The translations under genes and the position numbers were made by a program. The notes under the pieces were generated by a model that saw only the letters and a list, made by a program, of their open reading frames with translations, had not been told where the DNA came from and ran no database searches. From Bacillota bacterium (lineage in GTDB: Bacteria; Bacillota; Desulfitobacteriia; Desulfitobacteriales; JAJXUE01), in NCBI GenBank assembly GCA_021783135.1, contig JAJXUE010000002.1, positions 1 through 36,614 of the forward strand: DNA of 36,614 nucleotides, read 5' to 3'. Numbering within the stretch: the stretch's first letter is position 1; each line of letters starts with the position of its first letter. Of the stretch, positions 24,561 through 32,568 are shown one piece after another.

Positions 24561-26311
24561 TACTTACTTACCTCCTTGTCCACGTCATATTTGCGGGCAC
24601 GTGGCTTAATCAGAGATACATCGACATCTTCATACGAAAATTCCGGTCCGCTCGGCGTCCACTTAGCCTTGGTGGTTTTCAACCAGTTGGCATCATCCCG
24701 CTCCGGGAAGTCCGGTTTGTAATGCGCACCACGGCTCTCATTCCGGTTTAGGGCACCCAAGGTAATAACACGTGCCAGCTCTAGCATATTCCACAGGTGA
24801 CGGGTAAACTGCAGAGCCTGGCTGCTCCAGACAACCTCATCATTGACGTTGATGTTTTTGTAGCGGTCCATCAGCTCCAGAATCTTGGCGTCGGTTTGCT
24901 TTAGCTTATCGTTATAGCGCACCACAGTGACATTTTCCGTCATCACTTCGCCTAATTCCTTGTGCAGCACATAGGGATTTTCCGTACCCTGCATTTTGCC
25001 GATAGCGGCAAACTTATCCTGTTGGCGTTTGATTTCGGCCGCAAAGATGCCCTGAGGCAAATCAGAGGTCGCTGTTTTCAAGCCCTCGGTATATTTGACC
25101 GCATTGGGCCCGGACACCATCCCACCGTAGATTGCCGACAATAAAGAGTTCGCGCCTAAACGATTGGCACCGTGGTATTGATATTCACACTCACCGGCCG
25201 CAAACAAACCCGGTATATTGGTCATCTGGTCGAGATCAACCCACATGCCACCCATGGAGTAGTGCACCGCCGGGAAAATTTTCATCGGAACTTTGCGGGG
25301 GTCATCGCCGACAAACTTTTCATAAATTTCCAGAATACCACCCAATTTAACGTCTAACATATGCGCATCGATATGTGACAGGTCCAGGTACACCATATTT
25401 TGCCCGTCAATACCTAGCTTTAAGTCGACGCAAACGTGGAAAATCTCGCGGGTAGCGATATCGCGGGGCACCAAATTGCCATAGGCCGGATATTTCTCTT
25501 CCAGGAAATACCACGGTTTGCCATCCTTATAGGTCCAAATCCTCCCACCTTCACCCCGGGCTGACTCCGACATCAAGCGCAGCTTGTCCTCGCCCGGGAT
25601 GGCCGTGGGGTGGATCTGCACAAACTCACCGTTAGCGTAATACACACCTTGCTGGTAAAGCTCAGAGGCTGCAGTACCGGTGTTAATGGTTGAGTTGGTG
25701 CTTTTGCCAAAGACTATGCCCGGACCACCGGTCGCCATGATTACGGCATCCCCGGCAAAAGCGCGGATTTCCATGCTTTTTAAGTCCTGAGCCACAACAC
25801 CGCGGCACACACCTGCATCGTCCATTACCGCACTCAAAAAGTCCCAGCCCTCGTATTTTTGCACCAAGCCCTCAGTTTCAAAGCGGCGCACCTGCTCGTC
25901 CAAGGCATACAATAGTTGTTGCCCGGTTGTAGCTCCCGCAAAGGCGGTGCGGTGGTGTTTGGTCCCGCCAAAGCGACGAAAATCGAGCAGACCCTCCGGC
26001 GTACGATTAAACATGACACCCATGCGATCCATTAAGTGAATAATACCGGGAGCCGCTTCACACATTTTTAAGACCTGAGTTTGATTAGCGAGAAAGTCTC
26101 CCCCATAGATACTGTCGTCAAAATGAATCCAAGGTGAGTCCCCTTCACCCTTAGTATTAACCGCCCCGTTAATGCCGCCTTGCGCGCACACGGAGTGAGA
26201 GCGTTTAACCGGAACTAAACTAATCAAGTCGACGGAAGCGCCGGCCTCAGCAGCTTTGATAGTCGCCATTAGCCCGGCCAGACCGCCGCCTACAATTACA
26301 ATCTTACTCAT
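24560..26311 (-). CDS. sdhA: Succinate dehydrogenase/fumarate reductase flavoprotein subunit
   Basis: 583 residues. The FAD-binding GGGLAGLMATIKAAEAG is at the N-terminus; the covalent-FAD histidine is in SHSVCAQGG; substrate-site elements are HPTAI, SARGEGG and HYSMGGMWVD; the C-terminal FAD clamp is GANRLGANSLL. Length and sequence type match the Bacillus/epsilonproteobacterial SdhCAB/FrdCAB class. The ATG follows AAGGAAGGG at good distance. It lies 37 bp after sdhC and overlaps sdhB. A 13-bp duplication (AGCTTAATCCAGT twice on the minus strand) sits between sdhC and sdhA, starting at the sdhC stop. Confidence 0.98.
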   Translation of the reverse strand: MSKIVIVGGGLAGLMATIKAAEAGASVDLISLVPVKRSHSVCAQGGINGAVNTKGEGDSPWIHFDDSIYGGDFLANQTQVLKMCEAAPGIIHLMDRMGVMFNRTPEGLLDFRRFGGTKHHRTAFAGATTGQQLLYALDEQVRRFETEGLVQKYEGWDFLSAVMDDAGVCRGVVAQDLKSMEIRAFAGDAVIMATGGPGIVFGKSTNSTINTGTAASELYQQGVYYANGEFVQIHPTAIPGEDKLRLMSESARGEGGRIWTYKDGKPWYFLEEKYPAYGNLVPRDIATREIFHVCVDLKLGIDGQNMVYLDLSHIDAHMLDVKLGGILEIYEKFVGDDPRKVPMKIFPAVHYSMGGMWVDLDQMTNIPGLFAAGECEYQYHGANRLGANSLLSAIYGGMVSGPNAVKYTEGLKTATSDLPQGIFAAEIKRQQDKFAAIGKMQGTENPYVLHKELGEVMTENVTVVRYNDKLKQTDAKILELMDRYKNINVNDEVVWSSQALQFTRHLWNMLELARVITLGALNRNESRGAHYKPDFPERDDANWLKTTKAKWTPSGPEFSYEDVDVSLIKPRARKYDVDKEVSK

Positions 26312-26348
26312 CTTTTCCCTTCCTTTCCGACTGGATTAAGCTACTGGA

Positions 26349-26957
26349 TTAAGCTACCAAATGGGCAAGACTTGTCATGCCAACCACTGCGAGCACGATA
26401 AAGACAGCACTGCAGAAGTAAGTGGCGATTTTTTGCGAGCGCGGACCGATGGTAATGCCCCACGTAATGAAGAAAGCCCATAGACCATTGGCGAAGTGAA
26501 AGATGGCGGAAAGCACGCCAACTACATAGAAGATAAGTCCAAAAGGCGTTTTGACGAAAGCTACTAAGGATTGCACGGTGTCCACCGGACTCAAACCCGA
26601 GAACCTTAGGGCAAACACATGATAAGCGATAAAGATCAAGGTAAGTAGACCGGTAAGCCGTTGCAGCACGTAAAACCAGTTGCGGTAATACTTGTAGCGC
26701 AAGGTATTTACCCCGCTGCCATAAACCACAATCAAGCCATAAATGGCGTGAAACAAAATGGGCAAAAAAATGACGATAAGCTCAACAATAAAGATGCCCG
26801 GGGTATCACGCATGGTTTTAATTACAGCGGCATACCGTGCCGGATTGGTAGTGGCGATAATGTTTAAGGTCAGGTGGAAGAGCAAGAAAATACCGATGGG
26901 GATGAGGCCTAGCAAGGAATGCACCCTGCGCACGAGGAAATGATTGGAATTGCTCAT
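26349..26957 (-). CDS. sdhC: Succinate dehydrogenase diheme cytochrome b558 subunit
   Basis: 202 residues, the same length as Bacillus subtilis SdhC. Five membrane helices. The heme-region histidines are His13 (VHSLLG), His28 (LLFHLT), His70 (LFHAIYG), His113 (AYHVFAL) and His154 (IFHFANG), essentially the Bacillus spacing, so two b hemes and menaquinone as quinone partner are expected. The ATG has AAGGAG nine bases upstream. It is the first structural gene, 33 bp after the regulator stop, with no terminator between, so the regulator is probably on the same transcript. Confidence 0.95.
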   Translation of the reverse strand: MSNSNHFLVRRVHSLLGLIPIGIFLLFHLTLNIIATTNPARYAAVIKTMRDTPGIFIVELIVIFLPILFHAIYGLIVVYGSGVNTLRYKYYRNWFYVLQRLTGLLTLIFIAYHVFALRFSGLSPVDTVQSLVAFVKTPFGLIFYVVGVLSAIFHFANGLWAFFITWGITIGPRSQKIATYFCSAVFIVLAVVGMTSLAHLVA

Positions 26958-26990
26958 ACCTTAATACTCCTTTCCGTTTAGCCGTTTAAT

Positions 26991-28679
26991 TTAACTTGAA
27001 CTCTTGATTTTGTTATATAAAGTCGCCAGCGAGATATTTAACATCTGGGCGGCCTTCTTCTTTCCCTCCACAGAATCGCCATAACGAGCTAGAGCTTGTT
27101 TTATCAGGATATTTTCCATTTGCGACAGTGGCATAATATCCCCTACCTGCAGGCCGGAAACCTGCTTTGGCTGTTCGATCAACGCTAGGAGGTGGGCATA
27201 CGTAATCACGTCATCCTCTGCCGTAATCATAGCCCGTTCCAGGACGTTTTGTAATTCCCGCACATTGCCCGGCCAATGATAGGTTTTTAACAATTCCTCC
27301 CCTTCCGTGGTCACACCCTTAATCTTTTTGCCCAGCTTACGGTTAAGTCCCGCGACTAAGTGTTGAACATAGGCCGGGATATCGTCCGGGTGTTGACGCA
27401 AGGGCGGTAGTCGCAATTCGACTACATTAATCCGGTAATACAAATCCTGACGAAATTCACCGCGCTGCACCATCTCTTTCAAATTGCGATTGGACGTAGC
27501 CACTACCCTGACATTAACTTGGCGCAATTCGCTGCTGCCAATGCGTTCGAATTCCCGATCCTGTAAAACCCGCAAGAGTTTAGCCTGAGTGTGCAGATTA
27601 ATGTCGCCAATCTCATCCAGGAAAATCGTTCCGCCTTCCGCTAGCTCAAGTTTACCCAGCTTAGCTTTAAGAGTGCTCCCTTCTATTTTCTCTTGCCCGA
27701 AAAGTTCACTCTCAAGCAATGTCGGCGGAATAGAAGCACAGCTTACCTTAATAAACGGCAGGGCGCTACGCTTACTGGCGGCATGCAGGGCATTGGCAAA
27801 TACCTCTTTACCTGTACCGCTTTCCCCCAAAATTAAAACCGAGGAATCGGAAAGTGCAGCTTTACGCGCCAAATTCATCACCCGAGCGAACTCTGGCTGA
27901 CTGCCAATTATATCATCAAACGTATAATTACTGGCAGAAATCTGCCCGATTCGATCATTGAGACCCGCGATAATTGAAGTGCTTTGTTGTAGCTGTTCCC
28001 AAAGCTTAAAAATATCGTTAAGCGGTTGGAAGACAACTACGCCCCCCTCCATTTTCCCTTCGACCACAATTGGCGCAGAATTAGAGACGACTTCGGCCGT
28101 GGACCCACCGACTTCAGAGCGATGCCCGAAGACTGCTTGATGCGTGCGCAAAGTCTTAGCTAACGCCCCGTTAGGTGAAACCTGCAAAACGTTTTGTCCG
28201 ACCCGCTCCCGCGCCAAAATACCGGTGACCCTAGTAAAAGCAGGATTGACATAGGTTATTGTTCCCTCGCGATCGGCAACCTCAATAGCTTCCTGCACCG
28301 AATCAAACACTGCATCAAGTTCACCTTTTAGCCGCTTAATCTCGACGAGGCGTTCCTTTTCCTCAATCACACTCATCACGATATTGGCAACCTCCGCTTC
28401 CATCAGCGAAGTCTCCGTACGTTTTAAACGCCTGATCTCAGCTTGTACTTCGCTCAAGCCCGTAGCCTCAATAATAATTTTCAACTCCGGCAGCTTACAT
28501 ATCTCAGCAATCGAGTCCGTGGTGAAAATTCCCGCGCTTCTTGCTAGAATCAACCCAGGTGCGTTGGGATTGATGTCAGCCATGCCTGCTATAGCAATGT
28601 TATCGATAGATTGGAGCGTCCGATAGACGGAGCTGCCTCCGTTGCCCGCCCCAATTATCGCCACTTGCACTTTACTCAC
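26991..28679 (-). CDS. Rossmann-PAS-AAA+-Fis regulator of the NtrC class without GAFTGA loop
   Basis: 562 residues. Residues 1-75 are an NAD(P)-type Rossmann fold with VAIIGAGNGGSSVYRTL and a strand-ending IIEATG; a coiled coil spans about 78-125; a PAS domain about 120-225 (AIEVADREGTITYVNPAFTR). The AAA+ domain has Walker A GESGTGKE (285-292), Walker B TIFLDEIGD (351-359) and arginine-finger region FRQDLYYRINV; a Fis-type helix-turn-helix ends the protein (KKAAQMLNISLATLYNKI). After ELFGQEK, where sigma-54 activators have GAFTGA, this protein has IEGSTLKA with one residue fewer. Sigma-54 activation is therefore unlikely; action on sigma-A promoters, as in TyrR, is more probable. The start is a GTG with GGAGG nine bases upstream. 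It leads the sdhCAB-malic enzyme run and probably senses redox or a metabolite. Confidence 0.92.
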   Translation of the reverse strand: MSKVQVAIIGAGNGGSSVYRTLQSIDNIAIAGMADINPNAPGLILARSAGIFTTDSIAEICKLPELKIIIEATGLSEVQAEIRRLKRTETSLMEAEVANIVMSVIEEKERLVEIKRLKGELDAVFDSVQEAIEVADREGTITYVNPAFTRVTGILARERVGQNVLQVSPNGALAKTLRTHQAVFGHRSEVGGSTAEVVSNSAPIVVEGKMEGGVVVFQPLNDIFKLWEQLQQSTSIIAGLNDRIGQISASNYTFDDIIGSQPEFARVMNLARKAALSDSSVLILGESGTGKEVFANALHAASKRSALPFIKVSCASIPPTLLESELFGQEKIEGSTLKAKLGKLELAEGGTIFLDEIGDINLHTQAKLLRVLQDREFERIGSSELRQVNVRVVATSNRNLKEMVQRGEFRQDLYYRINVVELRLPPLRQHPDDIPAYVQHLVAGLNRKLGKKIKGVTTEGEELLKTYHWPGNVRELQNVLERAMITAEDDVITYAHLLALIEQPKQVSGLQVGDIMPLSQMENILIKQALARYGDSVEGKKKAAQMLNISLATLYNKIKSSS

Positions 28680-28706
28680 ATTCGTTCACCTCCAATGCAT
28701 AATTAT

Positions 28707-28727
28707 TTTGTCCAACTACTGGACAAA
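28707..28727. promoter_or_regulatory. 21-bp palindromic operator upstream of the regulator gene
   Basis: TTTGTCCA-ACTAC-TGGACAAA is a perfect 8+8 inverted repeat with a 5 bp centre, its middle about 38 bp before the regulator start codon. A further partial half-site, TTTGTCTA, begins near 28734. On the minus strand TTGTCC could serve as -35 with an A/T-rich -10 (AATTAT) about 16 bp on, so the palindrome would cover the promoter. Autoregulation by the Fis-type regulator is a natural guess. No -24/-12 (GG-N10-GC) promoter was found here. Confidence 0.65.
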
Positions 28728-29013
28728 TCTCATTTTGTCTAAATGCTAGAAATTAATTCACTAGTCACCTTTGCGATTTTTTTATTTATTAGAATGTTCG
28801 ACAGTTTTTTCCTTATTCCTGCCGTTGTTGTTTATAATTTTTAGATAAATTAAGTTATGATTCAACTGCTGATAGCAGTAATATTTCGCCCTTCAACTAC
28901 CCAATATGGAAAAATGAGGATGTTCTTAACGTGAATCTCTCAATACGATTCAAATTGCGGCTTATCTAGGGTTTGAATCCTCATATCTTATTCACGCTTT
29001 AGCCCTTTCCTTG
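28728..29013. other. AT-rich spacer between regulator operator and transposase, with hairpin sequences
   Basis: No gene is visible. The sequence contains GATTCAAA (28948-28955) against TTTGAATC, and ATGAGGAT near 28915 against ATCCTCAT near 28976, so the 70 bp next to the transposase gene can fold on itself; this may be the left end region of the insertion element. CTGCT-GAT-AGCAG occurs near 28866. No match to the right-hand sequence that would define terminal inverted repeats was found by eye. Confidence 0.4.
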
Positions 29014-30648
29014 TCAAATAGCGACAGGTATCCCTTGGTTTGACTTAGGTAATTTTCTTCGATCATACCCTTTTAAAAATCTATTTAATTGGCGAAAGTT
29101 ATGGGCAATTATTTTGGCTCCCACGACGAGCTTACATTTGATGATTCCTCTTACATTGAGTTTTCCCGCACCATGTGCCCGCTTTAACGCTGAATTTGTT
29201 CCTTCGATAGCAGCTCGTTTGCTCGTAGCTTCTTTTCGTAGCCCTCGATCCTCAATTTTGAGACGCGTCTCTTCGGCATACAGTGCCTTTTGGCTTACCC
29301 GCAGAACAGTATCTTTCTTCTGGAACTTAACTCGGCAATTCTCTTTCTTGGGACATTGTTCGCAGATCTCTCGATTAAAGTGAGCACTTAAGGTTTTCTC
29401 TTTTTCATCAAAAGCTGTCCGAATGGGTTCCTGATTGGCGGGGCAACGAAGAACCTTTTGGTTATTCTTAATCTCGAAATCACTATAGTGAAGTTTTTGG
29501 CTCGACGTTTTGCGACCGGTCATATCTGTGTAGTGAACTTTAATCCCTTGGGCTTGGGCCTCTTCGGTCATGTCCGGGCTATAATAGCCACCATCAGTAT
29601 ACACATCTTTGATCCCATGTTCCGAAAGATTTGGGAGGGACGTTTTAAGCAACTCGATATCACTGGTCGTATTTGGTGCAAGGTTATAATGCGTCACGAT
29701 TTGAACTGGATTTTCATCGGCGCAGGTTTCGGATAAGTTTAGGGCATAGCCTACATGCTTCTTACCGTTTTTATTTCGGTAGGTCGCATCTGCATCATAA
29801 GCGGATTGAAGAGATTTTGATGAAATCTCCCGAGATCCTTTGGCAATCCAACGTTTCTCTTCTTCACTGAAGGCCGCTTGCTCTTTTAGAAAACGTTCTA
29901 AACGTAGGATTTCAGTTTCGGTTTTTAGCTCAGGGTGTTCTTCGACCTGTTGAAGGACTTCCGCACAATGGTTGATCAAACTCTGAATTCGGGAGAGAAT
30001 ATCCTTCCCTTTGAGTTGATACAGTAAATGTGTCTTGTAATCCGATTTAAGAAAAATCTTCAAGGAATCTTTGAGGAGATTTTCCGGGAGAACCTTAATT
30101 CCTTGGACTAAGACATCATAGGTTAGGGAGAGACGGCCAGCCAGTTTAATATTAGACATAATCAGAGTTGAATCCATGCGTACTTCATCCGTAGTGAGTC
30201 TCGCAACGTTGATGAAGTGATCCGTAAGCTTTTCAAACTGAGCATAAATGAGATCCGCTTCCTCCGGATGTTCAAGAGAATAATGATAAAGCCTAGCACG
30301 GAATTCATACAGAGTTCGCGGTGCAAAATAGCGCTCTCCTAAAGTGCGAAGGCCTAAGGCGAAGGAAATTTGGTAGTTAAATGCAAATTCATCCAGAAGG
30401 ACTTCATCAGTGTACTCTCGGATTTCCTTGATTAAATCGAGACCCATAAAAATATTAACGGGAAAGTTAGGACGCCCATTGTCATTGGAGTATAAAGGAG
30501 CAAATAGGCATTCATCAATCTGACAAAAGACATGCTCATAGAATAGCGCAGCCCAAGAGTTCTGAAGTTTTTGAGCTAGCCGCGAGTCCATACCATAAAG
30601 GCTATTAAATAAATTACCTTGTAGATGCTCTTTATTTTCACGGAACAT
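29014..30648 (-). CDS. IS1182-family transposase
   Basis: 544 residues, full length for the family and without frameshift, so possibly active. The N-terminal DUF772 region reads APLYSNDNGRPNFPVNIFMG and DEFAFNYQISFALGL. DDE acidic residues are in DEVRMDST, DGGYYSPD and AIEGTNSALKR. A cysteine cluster CEQCPKKENC precedes the last catalytic region, as in IS1182 proteins. The ATG at 30646-30648 is taken, with GGGGG about eight bases upstream as RBS; a TTG two codons earlier is possible. The RBS lies inside one arm of a long inverted repeat (30651-30772), which may block translation of read-through transcripts. Confidence 0.93.
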   Translation of the reverse strand: MFRENKEHLQGNLFNSLYGMDSRLAQKLQNSWAALFYEHVFCQIDECLFAPLYSNDNGRPNFPVNIFMGLDLIKEIREYTDEVLLDEFAFNYQISFALGLRTLGERYFAPRTLYEFRARLYHYSLEHPEEADLIYAQFEKLTDHFINVARLTTDEVRMDSTLIMSNIKLAGRLSLTYDVLVQGIKVLPENLLKDSLKIFLKSDYKTHLLYQLKGKDILSRIQSLINHCAEVLQQVEEHPELKTETEILRLERFLKEQAAFSEEEKRWIAKGSREISSKSLQSAYDADATYRNKNGKKHVGYALNLSETCADENPVQIVTHYNLAPNTTSDIELLKTSLPNLSEHGIKDVYTDGGYYSPDMTEEAQAQGIKVHYTDMTGRKTSSQKLHYSDFEIKNNQKVLRCPANQEPIRTAFDEKEKTLSAHFNREICEQCPKKENCRVKFQKKDTVLRVSQKALYAEETRLKIEDRGLRKEATSKRAAIEGTNSALKRAHGAGKLNVRGIIKCKLVVGAKIIAHNFRQLNRFLKGYDRRKLPKSNQGIPVAI

Positions 30649-30650
30649 TC

Positions 30651-30772
30651 GCAAAACCCCCGTAAGGTCAATTTATCTCCATCGTTCAGCCAATTTCTTC
30701 TCTATACTGAATAATTCAACTTCTGGAGATAGATTTCCTTCTATTTAGAGTAACTTAAACAGGGGTTTTTGC
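30651..30772 (-). repeat. Long interrupted inverted repeat upstream of the transposase start
   Basis: Outer arms are GCAAAACCCCCGT (30651-30663) and ACAGGGGTTTTTGC (30759-30772), pairing with one bulge and one wobble. Inner arms are TATCTCC (30674-30680) and GGAGATA (30725-30731). In a minus-strand transcript entering from outside, the outer stem would bury the transposase RBS and abut its start codon. Confidence 0.75.
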
Positions 30773-30864
30773 AGTGGAATCAGTTATTGTTTTCACATGT
30801 ATAAATTGGCACAAATGTTGTTCTGGACGTGGGTAAGGTTGTTGGCTTAAAAACCCTTAAATAC

Positions 30865-30890
30865 AAAAAGGCCGAATTTAACGGCCCTTT
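30865..30890 (-). terminator. Intrinsic terminator of the second glycan operon
   Basis: On the minus strand GGGCCG-TTAAATT-CGGCC is followed by a run of five T. It begins 11 bp after the stop of the last GT-C gene. Confidence 0.85.
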
Positions 30891-30900
30891 CAAATAATCA

Positions 30901-32460
30901 CTACAGTTTTACATACTGCAGTTTAACCAATTCCCTTATATCTTTTTTAAATTCAATTGGATTAAAAAACTGTAAATACTCTAATTTAAATAAACTCCGA
31001 TAGCTGCTTATGTTGTAGTTGCCTGGTAAAACTGTGACTATAAATTGAGCAGGCCGTATCTTATAATCTTTCATATTATATTCTTCGTAAGGGATAAATC
31101 TTGCATAATCACGTAAGTCTTTAAATTGCATTGTAATTCTTTCGCCAAACCGAGTTTGATCACCAAAAGCTAATTTCATCATGCCGTTATACTCGTAAAA
31201 GCCTATCGAGGTACCTGGTACAGATAAATTGGGAGTATGATCGTCAAATAAAAATGTTGTGTTGTCCCTAATGACACTACTGTGTTTGAAATTTTCTATT
31301 AATGCCAGTTGCTTATACCAATCTCTTTGATAGGTGTCTGCATTATGAATATTTGCGCCAACAAAAACAGCGATTATTAAGGCATATACGGCTATGGCAA
31401 TATAGGTTTTTGCCTTAACTTTGTCCAAAATCATCTTAATAATGTAGTAAATAATAAAGCTTGCGCCCAATGGCACCAAAAGCTCATTTCTAGTTTCCCA
31501 TCCTATTGGGCTAGGTAATTTATTTACCACGCAATAAGGCAGAATGCCAATTATTAAGGCAAATATACCAAATATGACAAAGGGCCAATTTAGGGATGCT
31601 TTACTCTTCCCCAAAAGTTTAAATAAGCCTATGGCAATAGCTAACCAAAAAAACAGAGTAATTAAAGATAGATTTGACATTGAGTCGTGTATTACTGCAG
31701 GAAATGAATTATAGACACCAGTTAGCAAAGTCCTATTTAGAGCAAGAAAGCCATGCAAGTTAACACTGTCATATCCCTTATAAATACCATATGGCTTTAA
31801 AAAAACCAGTTTAATTATACCAAAAAGTACTGGTATAATTAAAAAATCGAGGTATGCTTTTATCATGCCGAGTAAAGATTTAGGCTTGGGATTTTGCCTT
31901 TCAATGTAGTATATGTAAATTAATACAATACTATAAAACACTAAAATAGAGTTAGTGAAAAATGCAAATAAAAAACATAGTAGGGCCAATACTCTTGTCC
32001 TGATCTTACCATATATCATGTAGCATGCTAGTAGCCAGAACCCTATAAAAAACGCTAAGTTGCACAGCGCGTATGGCAATGTGATTAAGAGTTCTCTGGC
32101 GGCATTAACAGGATAGATTGCGAAAAGAGTAGTTATTACCATCCTGGAGAATGAGTCTATCTGTTTTATTGTTCTTAAAAGTTCGTACACGAGAAATGTG
32201 CACGCAAGAAATGCCAAAAGAACAATTATTCTATAAATCATTATATTGTATGGCAAAGCCAATAACGCCACATGTAGTGGACCCGGCCAATAAGACCCAT
32301 TCTGCATGAAAGTTTTAATAATTGTAGCGGCAGGTACATGGTACAGTGTCCAGTCATCCCAGTAAAGCCCATTATTTAATAACGTGCTACCGTAGGCCAA
32401 AATATAAACAACGATGATTACAGTTTTATCTTTGGATAATTTCAATGTTCTTCGCTCCAT
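30901..32460 (-). CDS. GT-C type polytopic membrane protein, probable glycosyltransferase
   Basis: 519 residues with about ten membrane helices and a soluble C-terminal region from about 395 on. Right after the first helix comes GLYWDDWTLYH, an acidic WDD motif in the first extracytoplasmic loop as in GT-C glycosyltransferases. No closer family is recognised. The ATG at 32460 has no RBS before it; a TTG five codons later has TGGAG nine bases upstream and may be the true start. It is the last gene of a five-gene operon with a GT2 enzyme and a flippase-like protein, and 108 bp downstream of the other GT-C gene. Transfer of a sugar from a lipid carrier to a cell-surface acceptor is inferred. Confidence 0.75.
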   Translation of the reverse strand: MERRTLKLSKDKTVIIVVYILAYGSTLLNNGLYWDDWTLYHVPAATIIKTFMQNGSYWPGPLHVALLALPYNIMIYRIIVLLAFLACTFLVYELLRTIKQIDSFSRMVITTLFAIYPVNAARELLITLPYALCNLAFFIGFWLLACYMIYGKIRTRVLALLCFLFAFFTNSILVFYSIVLIYIYYIERQNPKPKSLLGMIKAYLDFLIIPVLFGIIKLVFLKPYGIYKGYDSVNLHGFLALNRTLLTGVYNSFPAVIHDSMSNLSLITLFFWLAIAIGLFKLLGKSKASLNWPFVIFGIFALIIGILPYCVVNKLPSPIGWETRNELLVPLGASFIIYYIIKMILDKVKAKTYIAIAVYALIIAVFVGANIHNADTYQRDWYKQLALIENFKHSSVIRDNTTFLFDDHTPNLSVPGTSIGFYEYNGMMKLAFGDQTRFGERITMQFKDLRDYARFIPYEEYNMKDYKIRPAQFIVTVLPGNYNISSYRSLFKLEYLQFFNPIEFKKDIRELVKLQYVKL

Positions 32461-32568
32461 TATACATTAAAAATGATGTTAACTTTTAATCTACTAAATC
32501 TCGTTCTAAAGGTCCGAAACGTCAACATAATTTAATCCCAATATTTCACCAAGTACTTACAACTAAAT

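Larger units (their letters stand above)
29014..30772 (-). mobile_element. IS1182-family insertion element (ends approximate)
   Basis: A complete transposase gene with a folded region just upstream of its start. The bounds given are the transposase stop and the outer edge of the upstream inverted repeat; true terminal repeats and target duplication were not identified and may lie in 28900-29013 and beyond 30772. The element separates the sdh regulator operon from the second glycan operon, both of which look intact. Confidence 0.75.

Noticed and set aside
28680-28900. Sigma-54 (-24/-12) promoter for the regulator or sdh operon
   Set aside because: No GG-N10-GC element was found on the minus strand; the nearest GG and GC are 13 bp apart.
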